Shown: positions 10,701 through 23,590, counted from the stretch's first letter. The stretch is DNA of 64,000 nucleotides from Crocodylus rhombifer (GCA_038503035.1 JAVSML010024351.1:53139-117138), one strand, 5' to 3'. Numbers and translations are program-made. Notes: generated by a model not told the origin, from the letters alone.

Positions 10701-11740
10701 GTCTAAGCTCCGGCTCTCCTGCTTCCCCGACGAGTCCCAGCCATTCAGATCTTAAAGTTAAAACCTTAAAGAGCTTTCCTTCTTTTCCTTGCTTATTCTG
10801 AGAATTGCACCAAGGCCTGCAAATATGTAACTGTGTAACTGTTCAGCCTGGGCAGCCTCCATCTGTTCCATAGATTTATGTTTCCACACTGCATAATAGA
10901 CACTATTATGACCATGTTGGATAGTGTGTGTACATGCCAAAAACACCACTTCAGCAGGTAGAAAGCTGAACTTTAGGTGCACAAAGGGCAATTGAGTTCC
11001 ACTTTAAATAAGTTTGTGTGTAAACTTTTCCACAAAAGTGTTTAATGTGTGTGTATGTAAAATATCAACCAGTGCTGCTTTTGGTGCACTGAACACGTGA
11101 CGTTGCACAATATGAGTCTGATCCTGTTCCTAGCATGCTGTATGCCTATTAAAGCCAAATTGACCTTTGTGGTGCAGCACCTGGTCCCAAGAAAACATAC
11201 CATCTTCTGATAAAATGAATTTTCCTTACATTTCCTTACAATTTTCCTTCCATATCCGATTGGTTGTCCAACGATATGGCTCCTTTCCACAGATGCCCCT
11301 GGTTTGGGAGGAATGGTGATCGGTGGTTGGATCACTAGCCTAGTTCTAGGGGAAGCCTGATTTTAATGCCATCCTGTCCCAGATTCCCCATATAAACTCA
11401 AGGGCATTATTTAGACCAAGATTCATGACAGGGCTTAGGCACCTGAAGTGAGATTTAGAGGGAATGCCGGTATCTATGTCTTGCTTCCCATGTAAACAAC
11501 TCAGTACTGATCCCACTTGGGCTTCCACACATAGCCAGAAGCAATTCAGTCTGGTCAGTGCAGAGCAACTCAGCCTGCATATCAGAACTAAACCCTCTGG
11601 GATCGACAAATCCACCCTACTTCTATGCTTGCCAAAGGGCCTGATTTGGAGCAGACGAAGGCACAGGCTCAGTGGCACTAGCTGCTTTTATTTAAAAGCC
11701 TCAGTAGAGGAGGAAGTGGACCTACTACCAGCCTTGTTTC
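10701..11740. other. Unannotated DNA
   Basis: Nothing coding recognised. The overlapping opposite-strand frames at 11346-11678 and 11464-11835 have no family resemblance. Confidence 0.4.
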
Positions 11741-11745
11741 TACAA

Positions 11746-11830
11746 TGTGGTCTAGTGGTTAGAGAACTCAACCCAGATGTGGGAAAGCAGGCTCAATCCC
11801 TGGCACTGTCTGAGAGCTTTCACATCTGTC
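11746..11830 (+). repeat. tRNA-derived SINE head
   Basis: GGTCTAGTGGTTAGAGAAC (A box region, ~11750) is followed by GCAGGCTCAATCCC (B box, ~11787-11800). The same A-box wording occurs at 10634. The body after it contains CTACAAAATGGAACAG near 11878, comparable to the CTGTAAAATGGG segment of MIR-like SINEs. Confidence 0.6.
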
Positions 11831-11943
11831 CCTAAGCTAGGCCCATGCCTATGATCCCTCTTCCCTGTATTCTTTTCTACAAAATGGAACAGCCTCTGCC
11901 TGATGTGTGAACGATGCCCGACATGCACCTCAGCATAGTCCAT

Positions 11944-12000
11944 AGCCAAGTGACTAGGGAACTTTTGTGGAGATGTGGATTTAAAGCCCCTCCAGCAGAA
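11944..12000 (+). repeat. Diverged tRNA-like SINE head
   Basis: AGCCAAGTGACTAGGGAAC and GTGGATTTAAAGCCC have the same spacing and similar wording to the head at 11746. It may be a second copy in tandem. Confidence 0.35.
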
Positions 12001-12269
12001 GTGGAAATTAAAACCAGGTCACCTTCACCACTCAGGGCTGCACTTACTTCATGAGGCATCAAAGCCCTGACAGGAGGCAGGCTCTTCTCCTCCGTGCTGA
12101 GCATTTCCCCTTACCTGGCTGAGGCATCTCTCTCCCCACAGATGGGCTTCTGTGGATCCCATTTAGAGGCACTTAGCTATGAAAAGCCTGGACACCTGAT
12201 TCAGACCCAAAGATTTCACTTGGGGGACCCAGCCCCCCACAATTAAGCATTAAGATGCTCATCACTACC

Positions 12270-12370
12270 CTGGTGGTAGTTCTTAATGTCTCTGTATTTT
12301 ATTTTCCTATCAGTAGAATGAAAATAAACATTCTGCCCTGTCTCAGTGAATTATTAGGAGGGGGTAAGCG
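12270..12370 (+). repeat. MIR-like SINE fragment
   Basis: AATGTCTCTGTATTTTATTT, AGTAGAATGAAAATAA and TGCCCTGTCTCAGTGAATTA follow the order of the MIR 3' half (CTCTGTGCCTCAGTTTCC, TAAAATGGGGATAA, CCTACCTCACAGGG). Confidence 0.55.
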
Positions 12371-15300
12371 CAGAAGAGACTGTAAGAGATTATCTATACC
12401 ATGATGGTAATATATCCTATCACCAGAGGACATGAGCACCCCCCACTGCTCCCCTTAGTCTGTTCATTTGCTCCAGGGCCATACGTTTACCAGTGCGGCA
12501 GTGCTTGGCTCATCCTCAACACCCACTCCTGAGTCCTTGGTCTCTACAGGCAAACCCTCATCAATTCTACTGTCAAACATCCCCAGCTTTGTAGCAGGTC
12601 AGCAGATATGGATCATTGTGATGGGGGGTGAGGGGACCATATTCAGGCCCTCCAGTGCCAGCCACACCATTGCCATGGTAGATCTATACCCCAATGTCAT
12701 CTAGCCACACCTTTCATTTTCAAGACCTGCTCTCTAACTCCTGCCCAGTTGGGCAGGAACATGCATTGCATCAGCATTACTGAAAAGTCTCACAGAGATG
12801 ATGAGAGGAACACCATCATTTGGAGTTGATCAGTTCTGATAATCCTTTCAAGCCTAAATGTGCAGCAGGAGAAACAATGCAAATGAGTATAATTGAAAGA
12901 AGAGAAAAAAAATTCTCTTATCTGTGGTATGTATTGCTATCTACAGCATCTAGTGTGGGTGTGAGTGACAGGTTTGATAAAATAATCTTTTTAAAGAGAG
13001 CAGAATAGTTACCCCAAAGATATAAAGGCCTGTTCCAGCATCAGTTGACTCTGATGAGAATTTCTGCAGCTTGAAGCTGTCAAAACGTGGAGGGAAGGGA
13101 ATAACTGGGGTGGTGATGGACCTAGATGTCTGGAATGCTTCACACAATAGCTGAACTTCCAGAACTTCTGTGTGAGCTGAGGAAAGACACACTGTGTAGG
13201 AGGTTGCTTTGAATATAAAAAGTAGTATGAAATCCAGGAAAGGAATCAGGGTAAAAGGAGACAAAGAGATCTGGGGGAAGAGGAGTAGGAAGAGGATGGA
13301 GGCAGTGGGAATTGGGGGGCTGAGACATAGCTGGGAGCAGAAGTGTAGGATGTGCTTCTCTCACATCAATCGAGGTTTCCCTAAGCTATACCTGTGAGAG
13401 AAGAGGCCTGTAGAGAGCTCAGCTGGAGAAGCAGAAGGCAAGGAGATGCTGGTCCAGATCCAGGAGGTGGGAGGCACTGAGCAAGGGTCAGGTGAAATTG
13501 CTTAGATCTTACCCAGGGCTAAGATTTAGTATTGTCTCTGTTTTGGAGAGAGCTTTTGCATCTACTGTGCTGCCAAGCCCCAGGGCACCTTTACACGGAG
13601 CAATTTTTTTGCGTTGTCAAATTAAAAAAAAAAAAAAAGAATCTAAATTCATTTAGTATTGCATGGAATTTTAGTTGGTAAGATCTTGTTGTTTCCGCTC
13701 ACATCTTTATTTATGATAGGCTGTGTTGCACAAGAGCATTCTCCCTTTCATAAGCAGGAGCGATGCCGTGGCTTTGCTTCAGCATTTAATCAAATTCTAA
13801 AGCATTTTACAGCTTTGTGTACACTGCCATAGGAAATGTTCTGCCTTAATTAAAAAGTCTCTACAAAAATGCAAGGTTCTTTTTATTGTTAAACTCTGTG
13901 TAATCCAGCCATTCTCTTCAGCACTGTGCTGCAGTGAGGAGCAGTGTGAACTAAAGTCCCTGGGTCTGATTCTCCACTTCATTACTCCCACACTTGTTCA
14001 TGAGGCAAGCTGAACCAATGTAAATGTGGGGTGGCAAGATGTGCAAAACACCAACTACTCCTTGGGTCTTAAAGACAACTCACTGGGTGGCTGTGGATGA
14101 ATTGAGGACAGAAGACAGAGCACAAAGTTGTTCTTATCATGTGCGCATAGAAGAAAGATCTCCCAGACAATATCCATGACCCAGATACAGCTGAGTAGCT
14201 GCAGAGACAATAAGGACCACCTCAGTTTTAGTCTCAAGTTTGTAATTTCCTATATGATTGAAATTATAGGGACTCCCATAACACATAAATGATAAATTTT
14301 GGTACCCTATTTTGCATTCACTTAAAAAAAGAAGGAAAACTGACTAATTGCGGTAGTAAATCAGGACCAGAAGGGTCAAAGCTGAAAAGACAGGATTCAG
14401 CTTTCCTCTCATCCTCACAATTAACTTTGAAACTTACACAGGTACAAACCCCAGAAAAAAATAAGGCCCAGAGTCTTGTAAGATTGATTCTGCCTGCTCC
14501 CCTTGCCAAAGTCTCCTTCCCCTCCAGCCATCGGTCCAGACAGCCAGAAAATTAAAATACTTAGAATTCTATCATCCAAGTGCAATCCCATCAGGAGGCC
14601 CATGAAGAAGAGATGTGCCCAGCACCTGGCTCAGGGTCTAACACATCACAAACATACCTGAGCCAAACCAGTGCCACCATGAGTGGGTCTTTGCTTATGT
14701 AAGGGCATGGATGCAGTAACTGTGGATAGTCCATCCTGTGTGTGTGCATCTTATAACTGTAGGGGGTGGGTGAGAGATGCCATTCATGATCTCTTCAGAA
14801 CCCCATGGTGCCGACTCCCTATGACTCAGGTGAAATTCAGAGTCATTAGCCGATACCTGGACTGGTGTCTCCATGTTTAGATGCTGGAGGGGAACATTAC
14901 AGTTCTTCCATGGAAGTTCACCAATGTCTTCAGTTACTATTTATTCTGACTTTATTCAACTTTTTAAAGTTCCTGTAGGAGCTAGTAGAACAACATCCAT
15001 TTCCCTTAAACCTGCCAATGCAACAGAGTCCACAACAGGATGTTACAAGACCTCCCCTTACAATATCACAAAACGGGGCAAATCAGTAGTAAAGCTGTGG
15101 TCCAGAAACAGATCCAAAATCCAGGGATGCAGTTGCAGCAACCTGTACTACAAGGGTGGCTGCACACCTGCTAGCCTTCTTCCCCTGCACTGGGGCAAGC
15201 AAACAGCACTACAGGAGCAACAGCCAAGGACTCCAGTCCCAGGTAAGGCAAGCATCCCCTGCCCCTTCTGTTCCCACACGGGCCTCTGTCTGCTGCTGCC

Positions 15301-15890
15301 AGGTGCTGTTCTGGGGGTGAGAGGAGTTCCTGCCCACTGCAGCTGTGCTGCGTGGAGATGCACTCACTGGGGACAGTGACTGTAGCATCAGTGGCTGGGG
15401 ACTATTCCTTCTACCTGCACATGCTCCCAGGCTGGCACAGAGCACCCAGGGGGAACACGTAGGGAGAGGGAATCTGCCTGCCTGTTTCAGCGGCAGTCCC
15501 TGTGCAGCTCAGCTGGAGTGATCAGACGATCCCCACACCACAACCTACCCCCTGCCCCCAGTTCTCTCCCAGAAGCAGGCAGGGTAGGGGGGACTAGATG
15601 TACCTTTTAATCATGGAGGGAAAACAGACAGAGAGAGAAGGAGGGGGAGGAACATGTTTACTTTCTTCAAGACTCAAATCCATGGCAGGTATTCCAGCAG
15701 CATAGTGGGAAAGGAGTGGGAAGGCTGCTCCACTGCACCCTCTCTGGATCCAGCCCCGCTCTGGTTATTCAAACACTTAAATATGCACTCAGGTTCATAG
15801 CTACATAAGTATTTCCATGGAGGTCAGCAGGATTACTAGCTGCTTACAGAAACTGACAGTGTGAGCATTTGTGAAAACAGGGCTAAACAT
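12371..15890. other. Unannotated DNA
   Basis: No supported gene. There is an A-run at 13624-13638. The longest frame, 14873-15379 (168 codons), has no recognisable domain and overlaps frames on the other strand. Confidence 0.4.
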
Positions 15891-15896
15891 TTATTT

Positions 15897-16110
15897 GAAT
15901 ACTGCCCTGTTTGCTGCTTGCAAATCTAGTGTATATGGGTGACTGCTGCCTCCTGAGTCTGGGAGAGCGCCAGTGGCTGATTGCCGACTGGGAGGGAGGG
16001 GTCCCCCAGCGGCTGATTGCCGAAGGGCTGGGGGGAGCGGCTGACCACCAACCCTGGAAGCGACAGCGGCAAAACCCAACACTAGCTCCACTCCCTCCCT
16101 CACAGCTATA
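15897..16110. repeat. Repeat shared with the interior of the hAT element at 26.3 kb
   Basis: TGCCTCCTGAGTCTGG, GGAGGGAGGGGTCCCCC and GCGGCTGATTGCCGA closely match TGCCTCCTGAGCCTGG, AGGGAGGGTCCCCCGAC and AGCCGATCGCTGA at 26706-26772. The shared piece is either a fragment of that hAT family or a separate repeat nested in both places. Confidence 0.55.
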
Positions 16111-16433
16111 AGTACATCCCTCCCCATCCCTGCTGCAGCCACTAGAAGCAGCTAGGCTGCCTTGAGGCCCTACCACTGCCTCGCATTTGGGGGGCTAAGC
16201 CTCATTAGCCTCCCTCTTCCACTGCCCATGTCCCCAGCCCTTCTAGTGCCCCTCACTCCCGACCTGCAGCCCCCTATCCTTGCTAGTGCCCCTCACTCCT
16301 GACCTACATCCTGCTGCCCCCCCCCCCAAACCTGCAAGAAGGGGTCCCCAGCTACCAGGCCAATGGGACCCAGTGGCTGTATCCTGCCCACTCCTTGCTT
16401 TATGCCCTGTGGGTGCTATCCACAGCTGGCCAG

Positions 16434-16907
16434 TAGGGCTGTGTGAAGCTTTGGTCCATGATTTGCTTCTGTGGAGATTGGGCCTGATCTGGTAGCTGAA
16501 TCTCTGAATCCAAATTGAATCAGGAGACCCTTTAATCTCTCTGAATCAAATCAGAACTGTCTGAATCAATCCAGAAAGATTCGGAGATTCAGACATAGAC
16601 ACAGCTTTAAATGTTTTTTCTGCATACTTCAAGGCACCAGGCAGTTTGTGACTGCTGTGATGCTGGAATGGATGGAGCATGAGGGGGACTGGAGGGTCCC
16701 CAGTGCACTTGGCAGCAGACCCAGAAGTGGACCAGAAGCACTTCTACAGCTGAATCCCTAATTCTCCAACTCAGCATCGAATCGTCAGATTTGGATTCCG
16801 CCAAATCAAATTGGGGATAGTAATCTGAATCAATGAATTGAATCACTATCTCCAATTCAGGCTGAATCTGAATCCAAATCAAATATGGCCCATTTCGCAC
16901 ACCCCTA
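16434..16907. mobile_element. hAT-type MITE with TAGGGNTGTGNGAA termini
   Basis: The 474-base element starts TAGGGCTGTGTGAAGC and ends, read in reverse complement, TAGGGGTGTGCGAAATG. It is bounded by a perfect 8-bp target duplication, CTGGCCAG, at 16426-16433 and 16908-16915. Eight-base duplications and short terminal inverted repeats are typical of the hAT superfamily. The interior is rich in CTGAATC/GATTCAG words that form many short inverted repeats. It has no coding capacity. A relative lies at 61785-61930. Confidence 0.85.
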
Positions 16908-16915
16908 CTGGCCAG

Positions 16916-18895
16916 TGGCACCTGAGCCCCAGCTGCTGGGCACAGAAGTCAATAGCTGCTGCAGCTGGAGCAGAGGGAAGAGCACAAAGCCTGGGGTGTC
17001 CCCCTCTGTCCCACCCTGCCCATGAGCAACACAGAGCGGAGCCAAGTAGAGCCCATGGGTGGTAGTGGTGGGGGTCGGGGGAGAATGTGGTCTGCCTGCT
17101 GCAGAGCTCAGACCTCCCCATCCTGCTATCCTCCCTCAGGGGCCTCCACAGCCCAAAACGTGGGAACCAGTGCAGGAGTGCAGAGTGGGGCAGTGAGACT
17201 CATTGCCTTGCCATGACTCCCATGCCAGTTGCACTGCCAGCTATGTGAGGAGTAATGGATCTTGGCAGTGGCAATGGATCTTGGCGGTGGTGGCAATAAA
17301 TATTGCTGCCCCGCTCCACCCTCCCATGCTGGGTCCCACCTACTGGGCCCTGTATCCACTGTGGGCACAGCAATCTGGGGGGGTAAAAGAGTTCCCCCAT
17401 TCTCCTGATGCATCATCTATGCCCCCCAGCCTCCAACACCCTACTTATGGCTCCCCATAGACTTACCTGCAGGGAGCTGCTGGAGCTGCTCTCCACCGTG
17501 CTGTCTGGCTGACATGTATGTGTGTATGCATGCACATGCACATGATGCCTACTGCCTGATTGCCCTCTTCCTGTTCCCCACTGTCCCAAGTAGCCCCTTA
17601 CAGGCTGGAACTCTGCCAGTCTGCAAGGGGACACCTTCCGTTTCCCATGTATTTCTCTCCTAAATGAGAAAATACGTGTTTTTCTGCAGCAAATGGAAAC
17701 CCAGATCCCTGTTCATGACTGATATACCAGTGACTGAGCTAAGGAGTTCTAGAACTACAAAGTATGATTTGCTACATCTTGAGCCTGCCACCTGCAACAG
17801 GTGATGGATACAAGGCTCAAAGGTGTACTTATATGGCACACACATGCACCTATGCCCCGCCCCCTGCCATCACCATGGGGTGGGAGCGGGGTGGGGGGGG
17901 TACTACAAATGGATATATAGGTCAAATTAGTATGAGTAAATAGACAAAATAATTCTATTTATTTATTCTGTACATTGCACATGTACATAGCAGCTAAGAT
18001 AGGAATCCTGGGAGATAGTTTTCTATAGCTTTCAATGCTGTGACAAACTCCTGTTAAAGTCATTGCTGGTATGTAGGCAGACTGCCTGGAGTTCAGTACA
18101 GGTTTCAAAACTCATTTGGGAGCCATATATGCTTGAGTGGCTATCTCAGGCTCCCCTCTTCTGCAGTCAAGGGTCTATTAGTACTCAAACCAGCTAGTTT
18201 CAAGGTTTTTTACTGCATGTCCAATGTGAGTTTACTACATTCCCACTGTGAGATATTTATACTTTAACAGAAGAAGAATTAGGCCAATTCTGAATGCTTT
18301 TAAAAATGTCACCCTTGATCTTTTAGCTACTGAAATACAGCCTTATGGCATGGACAGATGGAATGTTTATGCTGGTGTGGCTGGCATTACACTGTTGAAA
18401 AAACAGTGAATAGAAAAGGCAAATAAATCAGAGTAATATCACCCCATCCCATGGAGAATTACCTTGGGTAGAATCAGTGCTTAAACCTTACTGGTGTAAT
18501 TACAATGGTTTAGGTTCTGTCTGTCCATGTCCACCCTAAATTTGTGGCTTGTTAAAGGCTAACAGGTATTACCTGCTCCCTCCCACAAGAGATTCAGGGA
18601 GGAATTTTGGTGGTGCAGTCACACCTTGTCCCCTTTGATTCCTGGTACATTCAGAGTTTGAAACAAACTGCCCAGTGGCAGCAACTTTATTCAGACAGAG
18701 CTGAGAGAGTCAACTGACTTCACTTCATTATCCACTTGATTGCAGCTAACCTCTTCACATAGGTGTTAACAACACTTGGTCTTCTATTAATCAAACCATT
18801 CTTTCTTCTACAATTACACTGTCTGTTATCTATTCCTGGTAATATTTTTCTGCTCATCCCCCTGCATATCCAGTAAAAATGTTCTGCAACCTAGA
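16916..18895. other. Unannotated DNA
   Basis: Nothing coding supported. GC-richer to about 17650, with a short duplicated phrase (AATGGATCTTGGC) near 17252-17285, then AT-rich. Confidence 0.4.
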
Positions 18896-19235
18896 ACCCT
18901 GTACTAGGTGTGAGGGGGGTTGAGAGTAAGAGATTGTGGATAAGCGGAGCCCAGGAGGTATGCCAGACTGCAGTAAGGTTTAGGTATTTGGAGGGCTTAC
19001 TGGGCTGTGAGGGATCAGGGAAGCTAGAAAGTGATGGGGAGGGTTCTGTGCAGGGTACAGTGGGTTCATGGGGGCAGTGAGGGGCAGGTTAGGACTCAGT
19101 GGGGCTTGAGGGGGATAATAGGGTCTGATGGGGCTTGGAACACAATGAGGTGGGCTGAGCATAGGGGATATGGGATAACAAAGAACAGAATGAAGACCGG
19201 AAGCATTCAAGGTACTAGGTACTAGAAGCAATGTA
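18896..19235 (+). repeat. Degenerate G-rich tandem repeat
   Basis: Repeating phrases of the type TGGGGCTTGAGGG, GTGGGTTCATGGGGGCAGTGAGGGG and TGATGGGGCTTGG across 18905-19160 suggest a decayed minisatellite. The small frames on both strands follow from the repeat. Confidence 0.4.
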
Positions 19236-20027
19236 TAAAAGGCAGTGTGGGGTACTTTGGCACCATGGTGGAGTGTCTGGGGGACACATGTATTGGAGTG
19301 CAGGAAGTAGTTTTATGTCTAGCCAGGTTTGGGACGTGACAGCTCTACTTCCCTGGCATCAGGTACCTGCCTCGCCCTGGAGCTAGCAAATCAGCCCCGC
19401 TTCCAAACTCAGTTATATTTCTTTTCACTTGGATCATAAACAAAATGAGATAGTCCTAGCTCTCTAGCATATTAGTAAAAGTTCTAGTTTCTTCATAATT
19501 AACAAAAATGTGTTGTTATCTGATGGTCTGATGGTATGCCACACCATCTGCACCACCCCCCTCCAACTTCTCAAAATCCCAGATCCACTTCTGCCTCCCA
19601 CCTAGTGGCAAGATACAGTAGTATCTGCTGTTTTAGCATGTTATAGCAACACCACTGTCTATTCCTGATCACAGTATCATTTACATCCGCTTGCATATCA
19701 GTGTACGTGGCATGAGGGGATGTGTAATTCTGTCCATACCCTCAACTGATAACTATAGTAGAACTCCTACCCTCCTCGTATACAAGCCACTGAACAACAA
19801 CTCTCTTGTCTGTTTTTTCTCATGTGCACATGTTCCACACAAAGACGATATATTGGAAATTAGTAAAAGTACTTCTTTATCTGGAACATAGTAGAGCCAT
19901 CTTATAACTCTGTTCTGATGGCTATCCCTTCTTGGTTTTTTATTTTTTGGGGGTTTTTTTACTGTACTGACGTGATGTAAGTGTGCTCACACTAAAATAA
20001 TATTAATATTCACATATTTACATGGGT
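19236..20027. other. Unannotated DNA
   Basis: No gene or recognised repeat. Confidence 0.4.
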
Positions 20028-20110
20028 CATAGACTAATAGAAAATTAGGGCCAGAAGGGACCTCAGGATGTCATCTAGTCCAACCCCCTGCTCAAAGCAG
20101 GACCACTTGG
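20028..20110 (-). mobile_element. CR1 LINE 3' end fragment
   Basis: TCATAGACTAATAGAAAATT, AGAAGGGACCTCAGGATGTC and TCCAACCCCCTGCTCAAAGC are the reverse complement of the CR1 3' terminus (43810-43870). Only about 80 bases remain. Confidence 0.85.
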
Positions 20111-20300
20111 GGATTAAGGCACTGACCATGGATAGTTAAGCAGAATCCAAGGTCAAACTGGGTCAGGAAGCCAGGAGATCAAACAGGAGGTGAATTCCAG
20201 GAATAAACTAAGTCAGAAAGCTGGGAGATTAAACAGAAAGTGAAGCTAAAGAGCAAGCCAAAGGAAGCACCAAAGCAATCTTGGACCAGATTGCCTAGAT

Positions 20301-20599
20301 CAGGGGTAGGCAACATTTTTTGGCCGGAGTGCCAAAAAACCACAGTGTCTACCTTGGAAGGTGCCGGAGTGCCGACATGCCGGAGCCCAGAGCAGCTGTT
20401 TGTGGCCTCTCAGTTGGAGCTGGCCTACAGAGCCTGGTCTGCTTGCAGCAGGGCTTGCAGTCTCCCAGCCGCCTGCTGGGAGCAGCCTGGGCTCCGAGGC
20501 TGGCAGCAGCTGCTTAAAGCCCAGGCTGGTGGTGGTGTGCTGAACAAAATGGCCTTGTGTGCCGTGCTCGGCACACGTGCTGAGGGTTGCTGACCCCTT
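20301..20599 (+). mobile_element. hAT-type MITE with CAGGGGTAGGCAAC termini
   Basis: It begins CAGGGGTAGGCAACATTTTT and ends GGGTTGCTGACCCCTT, giving inverted termini. A perfect 8-bp target duplication GCCTAGAT is at 20293-20300 and 20600-20607. The 299-base interior contains GCCGGAGTGCC motifs and no transposase. A second, partial copy of the same family is nested at 36190-36288 in opposite orientation. Confidence 0.88.
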
Positions 20600-20607
20600 G
20601 CCTAGAT

Positions 20608-22690
20608 GCTTTGTGTCCTGGTCCAGTGTTTATATGGGGAGAGTAAAGTTTCAGTGGACCCTAGTTGGCCTCTCTGGTAAAAAGGAGTGTGCAGAGGGCT
20701 AGATAGACCCCACACTGGCTTTGACCAAGGCCCTACATCAAGGTTGTGGCCTGACAGACTAAAAATTCCAATTATTTTTGACTGAAGTATAATACTTTTG
20801 CTCATTAATGGAATTAAAGCCCATAGAATAGATTTTTTTTCCTGCAAACACTTGTCTTAAACTCATATATCAGTAGAGTAAGCAGCAGTGGAAGGAATGT
20901 GGGATTTTGTGAAAGTCTATTCATAGCAAACTGAATGAAAAGTCTCAAACTGCAATGTGTTCACCGCATCCATTTTCAATTCTTGATTAAGTTAAGCACT
21001 TTGAATGTGTAAGCAGTCCTTTCTGAGTCAGCAGTGGTAGCTGGTGATTTAAATTTAAGTGGCACTGCCCACATGATTCACTGCTTCACTAAGTCAGGGG
21101 TGTTGTCAAACTGCTCCATGAAAAAGCAAAACATGATACAGTGATTAGAGCTGGCAGTTGGTCTGGTAGTAGATGGGACAGGACAGGTGACCATGCAAAG
21201 GCTTTAATTACCAGGCTGAATAACTTAATCATGACCTGATTAAGGCGACAGGGCCAATTTACACTAATGTTTCACCCTCTGTGAGTGCTGGTAATCCTGC
21301 ACAAGGGAGCAGAAATAGAAGGTTTTAAAAAGTGGAGTAGTTTTTGTTAGTTGCCTAGTCAGAGCAGTCACCTCCAAGCAGAGCATGCTAATACCTGCCT
21401 GGGGTGCCAGGCAGGCTACACCTGCTAAGATGCTGGTGTAGAGGATCCATTCTGCTCCCTCTCTGGCAAACTGATGGGTGACAGCAGGTGTGTGGGAAGC
21501 CTAATGGAGAAAAGGTTTGATAAGATAGAAGTGCCAGACCCAAGTTTTTCATGCTTTTTTGCACTTATATAATTTTAAAATGACATTGATTAAAATAACA
21601 GAAAATCTGCATATGCTCAGGACAGGGTACTACTCTTGCCTTCAACAAAAGCCTTCCTGGCACCTCTCCCTGACTTCTACGGGGTCAGTGCAGATGGATG
21701 AATGGGTTCTGAGGACCAAGATCAGGCCTGAGACCCTTACTGTGGTCCAATTACCTCTGGTATATTGAAGAGGAAAACAATTATTTTAAATGGCCACATC
21801 ACTCTAGGAAGCATCTACTCTGGGTGAGCATCATTTCCAGTTCAAATGCATTACTATTCTGGCTGGCATTGCACAGCACTGAGTTAGTAAGGCACTTGCA
21901 TGACTATGGCAGCTACATTGGCTGTCAGGTTGCTAACACCCTCCCAAGCATATCTGGTTCTTTGCAACTAGTTCTCCATGGGTGGATCTAAGAATTTGGA
22001 AAAGAGTGCAAGAGATACAACCAGTGCCGCAGGGGAGATTGCAGACCCTTTCCCCACCCACTGCAGCCAGACCCCACTCACTGCAGGCAGGCAGCTGCTG
22101 GGAAAAGCAGGTGAGACCCCCACCCCTGCACATGGCTTCTGGCACCCCCTACACTCTAGTTTAGGCACCTCCCCTCCCGTCCCCTCCCCTCCCCTCACAC
22201 CTTGGAGGAATGCAGGGAGTAGGAGCTCCTGAACCCTTAAGTGCCCTTGTTCTCTCCATGTCCCTTAGGTTCCTCTCCCCACAGTCCAGGCACCTTCCAG
22301 TGCCTGCTCCTGGACTGGGGAGGCATGTGTGGGGACTGGCCACTGATGCCGCTGTTCCCAGCTCTGTCCATCATTCCATGCAGCTGTTTCTCTTAGCTGA
22401 AGCCCTCCAACCTACAGAAGAAATGCAGTGGAGGGGAGGGGGCAGGGACCCAGCACTCTGTGCAGGTGCTCCCCACATCCCCCTGGCTGACGTAGGGCAG
22501 AAATAATTCTGGGGCTTCTCCTGCCCCTAGGTCAGCTGGGGACACCAGAAGCAGCCAACAGGTCTCCTCTTCCTTACCTGGCCTCAGTTTGGTGTCCCTA
22601 GATGAATCTACCTGTGTCATTATGAGGCAACAATAAACTGCAGAGCCTATTTTTTCCACAGCTTATTGCTCCTGGGAAGCTCCCAGGCAC
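20608..22690. other. Unannotated DNA
   Basis: No supported gene. 21960-22500 is GC-richer, with a CCCCTCCC-rich tract around 22166-22200 and open frames on both strands. The frames have no family resemblance. Confidence 0.4.
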
Positions 22691-22699
22691 ATGTTTTGA

Positions 22700-22997
22700 C
22701 TTTCATCTGGACCACAGCATCCTGGGACCACTCCAAAAGGGCTCAGAGTGCTGCAGAGGGGCTGGCTGGGGCATAGGAGTGCTTCCATGTGGGGCTAGTC
22801 AGCAGGCAGTTCCAGCACTGAGGCACCTTTATATCCCAGCCAGGTGGTCAGCATCTACACATGCACTGCTGCACATGAAAAACTCCACAGAAGGGTAGTT
22901 CCTGCATGCTAATAGGTGCACATGTGTAGACAGTGAGACATTTACTGTGCAGTCAATTAGTCAACGGCACAATAAACATCTTGTGTAGACGTGTCCT
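22700..22997 (-). mobile_element. Non-autonomous DNA element with terminal hairpin
   Basis: Read on the minus strand it begins GGACACGTCTACACAAGATG followed by TTTATTGTGCC and, after a short loop, GCACAGTAAATGTCTC, a subterminal hairpin (22935-22981). A close relative starts at 28484 (GCATCTACACAAGATG, TTTACTGTGCAG). Both also share GAGGGGCTGGCTGGGG and GAGTGCTTC segments. Superfamily is unresolved and no target duplication was identified. Confidence 0.55.
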
Positions 22998-23359
22998 CTG
23001 TGTCCTACTTTAGCCTGGTTCTAGGTGTGCCTCAGATACCCCAGGGAACCTAAGCATCTGGGGACCCTGGGAAATGAAGCCTCCAGCACATTGCTTTCAC
23101 TGTGAAAAGGGGTGTAACCATGCCACTGCACTCTACCTGGATCCCTGCTGGATCCCTTTCTCATCTCCAATGGGCAAGCGTTCAGGCTTCAGGCTAGTTT
23201 ACCATTAAAATCAATTAGCAAAAATAAGTGGAACCCCTTGATGATGTTGGCCTGACAAGACCACGACAAGTGATGGTGTGATGGGTGTGAAGAGACAGAG
23301 GTAACAATGATACAGTTGTGGCAGAGGTAACAATGATACAGTTTTATGATGGAACCTTA

Positions 23360-23590
23360 TGATCTTGAGGCTAGAGTAGCGGGTACTGGAATCAATCTCT
23401 TCTCGATTCTGTCACTGATTTACTATGCGATCATGAGCATCTTATCTCCCCTCTCTGTGCCTCTGCTGCTGTTCTCATCTGATTAGACTGTGAACTGTCT
23501 GGGGCAGGGAGTGTCTCATGTGATGGATCTGTTTAGTACACAGAATTACAGGGCCTTGGTCTCTGCTGGGGCCAAGTTGATATAGGATTC
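23360..23590 (+). repeat. MIR SINE
   Basis: The order ATTCTGTCACTGATTTACTA, GATCATGAGCATCTTATCTC, CCTCTCTGTGCCTCTGCTGC, TTAGACTGTGAACTGTCTGG, GGCAGGGAGTGTCTC and GGCCTTGGTCTCTGCTGGGG follows the MIR consensus through its 3' end. It is an ancient insertion. Confidence 0.75.

Noticed and set aside
10627..11830. tRNA genes
   Set aside because: A and B box likeness exists but no foldable acceptor or anticodon stems; best explained as SINE heads.
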